The notes beneath the pieces are model-generated. The model did not search any database and was not told the origin of the DNA. It worked only from the letters and a program-made list of their open reading frames with translations. Shown here one piece after another: positions 61,898 through 64,000 of a stretch of 64,000 nt of DNA (positions within the stretch are counted from its first letter, which is position 1; the number at the start of each line of letters is the position of its first letter). The stretch covers positions 1 to 64,000 of the forward strand of contig JAWXBR010000005.1 in assembly GCA_034440235.1 (NCBI GenBank), given 5' to 3'. Source of the DNA: JAWXBR01 sp034440235 (lineage in GTDB: Bacteria > Bacteroidota > Ignavibacteria > Kapaibacteriales > Kapaibacteriaceae). The position numbers and the translations under genes were made by a program.

Positions 61898-63048
61898 TTC
61901 GGCGGCCCATGTTCCATGCACCAGTGTGCTATGCGTACCATGTCGTCTGCGGCACGCTCCCAAGACACCTTATATGCAATTTCGTTCGCCTGATCGTGAA
62001 CACGTTTGCGCATCTCTATATCAGTACAAATTGAGTGCATATATTCAGCAAGGGAGTCCACTCCAAAATCATCCTGTTTAAGCAACAGGCCATTGGAACC
62101 ATGTGTAATGAACTCAGGCATAGCACATACATCGCGCCCGATCACTGGGATCCCTTCACCAAGCGCTTCTAGAAACACAATGCCGTATGCTTCCCATATT
62201 GACGGCATAACAAACGCACATGCACGCTTCATCTCTTCGTGGACGCGTGCAAACGAGATGTCGCCTAAAAACTCTACACCTGTAGGTATCGGTTCACGAA
62301 GAGGCCATTGTTCTGGACCCGCAACTACAAGGGATACCTTATACTCGACGTTCGAACGGAATTTTGTAAAAGCATGAACTACTTGTTCACCTCCCTTTGC
62401 AAAGAAATCTCGTCCTATAAACAACAGCCTGTGCTCGGCCCTGTCTTCGAACGCTGCACGATCGCCAAATGCATTCCTGCCCGGAGGGACAACAAAGACT
62501 CGCTCGGGGTCGACCACACCTGCAGCTTTTAGAACATTGGCGTCCCAGTGGCTCATGCTTATAAGGGCTGACGACTTCTGAAATCGTTCTATCTGCAGCA
62601 TTGTGCGGCGCTTTAATAACCCGGGAGTATTGACACGCAGTTTTTCTATGATGTCTCGGCCGTGTTTCGTGTCATCTGCCAGGTGAATGAACGTATGATC
62701 GAAATAGTTCATATAGGGAATTGGAGAAACCCCTAGATCCCCAATGATGAGCGCAATGTCTGCTTGTTTATTACGAAGTGCCGCTCGAAGTCCGCGCTGC
62801 TCGCTCCGAACTACTGGCGGACTAATACGATATTGACTAAGCCATCTGCGCTTCATTCGGCGTACGTATGCAAAGCGCGCCGCAACTAAAACCGTTTTAC
62901 TGACATGAACTGGGGCATCGATACAATCGATGTCTGTGCGCTGTTTAAGTGCTGTAAGAAGACTATTTGGGGTACCTGACCAAGTCATCTCCCGAATTCC
63001 GGACCAAGCAGCTGCAAATGCTAGGCGTATACGGTTGGTGCTGTTCAT
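61894..63048 (-). CDS. GT-B glycosyltransferase
   Basis: A 384-residue glycosyltransferase family 4 member. LLFIGRDFFAKGGEQVVHAF and AFVMPSIWEAYGIVFLEALGEG, followed by IPVIGRDVCAMPEF, are the donor-binding blocks. Start ATG at 63048 overlaps the upstream stop as ATGA. Second of the three overlapping glycosyltransferase genes; sugar specificity unknown. Confidence 0.88.
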   Translation of the reverse strand: MNSTNRIRLAFAAAWSGIREMTWSGTPNSLLTALKQRTDIDCIDAPVHVSKTVLVAARFAYVRRMKRRWLSQYRISPPVVRSEQRGLRAALRNKQADIALIIGDLGVSPIPYMNYFDHTFIHLADDTKHGRDIIEKLRVNTPGLLKRRTMLQIERFQKSSALISMSHWDANVLKAAGVVDPERVFVVPPGRNAFGDRAAFEDRAEHRLLFIGRDFFAKGGEQVVHAFTKFRSNVEYKVSLVVAGPEQWPLREPIPTGVEFLGDISFARVHEEMKRACAFVMPSIWEAYGIVFLEALGEGIPVIGRDVCAMPEFITHGSNGLLLKQDDFGVDSLAEYMHSICTDIEMRKRVHDQANEIAYKVSWERAADDMVRIAHWCMEHGPPK

Positions 63049-64000
63049 CTCTGATGTAAAGATAACAAAACCATATCCCACACTTTTGAAGCCGATGCAT
63101 CCCATGAGAACGCTTTGGCGCGTTCAATGCCCGCACACGACAGCTCCTCTCGCAGAATACTATCAACATCGACCCTTGCCATTGCATCGGCAATGGCGTC
63201 GCAATCGTTCGGATCGACGAGCAAGGCAGCCCCCTGCGTGATTTCTGGAAGTGAACTGGTATTTGAGGCGATCACGGGAACACCACACTGCATCGCTTCG
63301 GCAGCCGGAACGCCAAATCCTTCGAACAACGGCACGAATGTCATGGCATGTGCTGAAGCCACGATGCGTGCGAGCGCTTGGTCGTCTACATACCCTGTGA
63401 ACACGACATCGTCTTTACACGTCATTTCTTCAAACGTATTCTGAATTCCTTTATCTAACCACGCTCGTCGTCCGACAATCACCAGACGTGTTTTACTGCC
63501 GGTATTCCTCTTGAACACGTCAAAGGCACGTAGGAGACCTTCGACATTTTTCCGTGGCTGGAGGGCACCAACAAAAACGAAATATGGATTTCCTTCGGTG
63601 TACTCAAGTCGCGTAGCGTGGGCTGTTTCTGGCGTCACCGGACGAAATACATCACGTATGCCGTTATACACTACGTCGATTCGTTCCGGAGCAATGTCAT
63701 ACCGGCTTGCAATGTCCTGTCTGCAGTATTCAGATACCGTACCAACACGTGTTGCAACGCGCGCAAAAATTCTGAAGAACCGGTTGAAATAGGCGCGTAC
63801 GAGTGGAGGCACGTGATCGGGCACGTGGATAAAGCCAAGGTCATGAATGATTGTAATGGTGGGCGTTCGTTTTGAGGTAGGTATGTAGGTGTCGAGTGCT
63901 AGAAATGCTTCGCAACCATACTTTTTTAGCGCACGCGGGAGTGTGAATTCCGCCCATATAAACCATAGTAAGGGGTGGCGTGCAGGGGGCGGCACAACGA
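63045..64000 (-). CDS. GT-B glycosyltransferase (5' end outside window)
   Basis: The C-terminal 317 or so residues of a family 4 glycosyltransferase. ITIIHDLGFIHVPDH, FVFVGALQPRKNVEGLLRAF and PLFEGFGVPAAEAMQCGVPV are visible. The frame is open to the window end, so the start is not seen. Its stop overlaps the next glycosyltransferase gene. Confidence 0.9.
   Translation of the reverse strand, partial: VVPPPARHPLLWFIWAEFTLPRALKKYGCEAFLALDTYIPTSKRTPTITIIHDLGFIHVPDHVPPLVRAYFNRFFRIFARVATRVGTVSEYCRQDIASRYDIAPERIDVVYNGIRDVFRPVTPETAHATRLEYTEGNPYFVFVGALQPRKNVEGLLRAFDVFKRNTGSKTRLVIVGRRAWLDKGIQNTFEEMTCKDDVVFTGYVDDQALARIVASAHAMTFVPLFEGFGVPAAEAMQCGVPVIASNTSSLPEITQGAALLVDPNDCDAIADAMARVDVDSILREELSCAGIERAKAFSWDASASKVWDMVLLSLHQR

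Overview
The window reads as a chromosomal segment of a Gram-negative bacterium of the Bacteroidota/Chlorobiota (FCB) group, most plausibly a deep relative such as Kapabacteria/Ignavibacteria. Three signs support this: several secreted proteins with a type IX secretion (T9SS) C-terminal sorting tail, arginine synthesis through an acyl-ornithine carbamoyltransferase, and a SMUG2-type glycosylase. Several genes still have a clear AGGAG-type ribosome binding site, which argues against a typical Bacteroidia member. The assignment is inferred from gene families only.

Layout. (1) 1-5.2 kb, minus strand: arginine operon GNAT-argG-argC-argF'-argB-argE, mostly joined by 4-base ATGA overlaps, with a GC-rich structured leader. 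(2) 5.5-9.7 kb: decayed and intact T9SS-secreted genes and a stand-alone array of eight helicase-associated domains. (3) 9.8-26.1 kb, accessory region: an aldehyde dehydrogenase, a beta-barrel protein and a PorE-like OmpA protein, a 2200-residue surface protein made of four seven-bladed propellers, a divergent TPR-LuxR regulator, an IS3 remnant, a broken sialidase-like T9SS gene, and four clusters of one palindromic intergenic repeat. (4) 26.1-31.1 kb: rsmG-DUF4159-DUF4175 operon. (5) 31.1-44.8 kb, plus strand: glycosyltransferases, endonuclease III, two paralogous double-OmpA proteins around a VWA/WD40 T9SS protein, an IgGFc-binding-like T9SS protein and a pseudouridine synthase. (6) 44.7-49.1 kb, minus strand: cytochrome c maturation genes ccmC-D-E-E'-F with a cysteine-type CcmE. 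(7) 49.1-55.1 kb, minus strand: a PP2C/STAS/HATPase switch, a lipoprotein, tRNA-Thr, an ECF sigma/anti-sigma pair and a DUF1573 protein. (8) 55.2-64 kb: SMUG2, M32 carboxypeptidase, queA, uvrB and three overlapping glycosyltransferase genes that run off the window end.

Themes. The secreted T9SS proteins and OmpA-type proteins form a large cell-surface programme, and the ECF pair, the PP2C module and the TPR-LuxR protein are candidate regulators of it. Short in-frame tandem repeats (9, 12, 21 and 24 bp) have expanded inside otherwise ordinary genes (argG, rsmG, the DUF4159 gene, an OmpA gene, the anti-sigma gene). The most novel-looking items are the hairpin repeat family with compensatory stem changes, the helicase-less helicase-associated array, the four-propeller protein with its divergent regulator, and the reduced cytochrome c maturation cluster.
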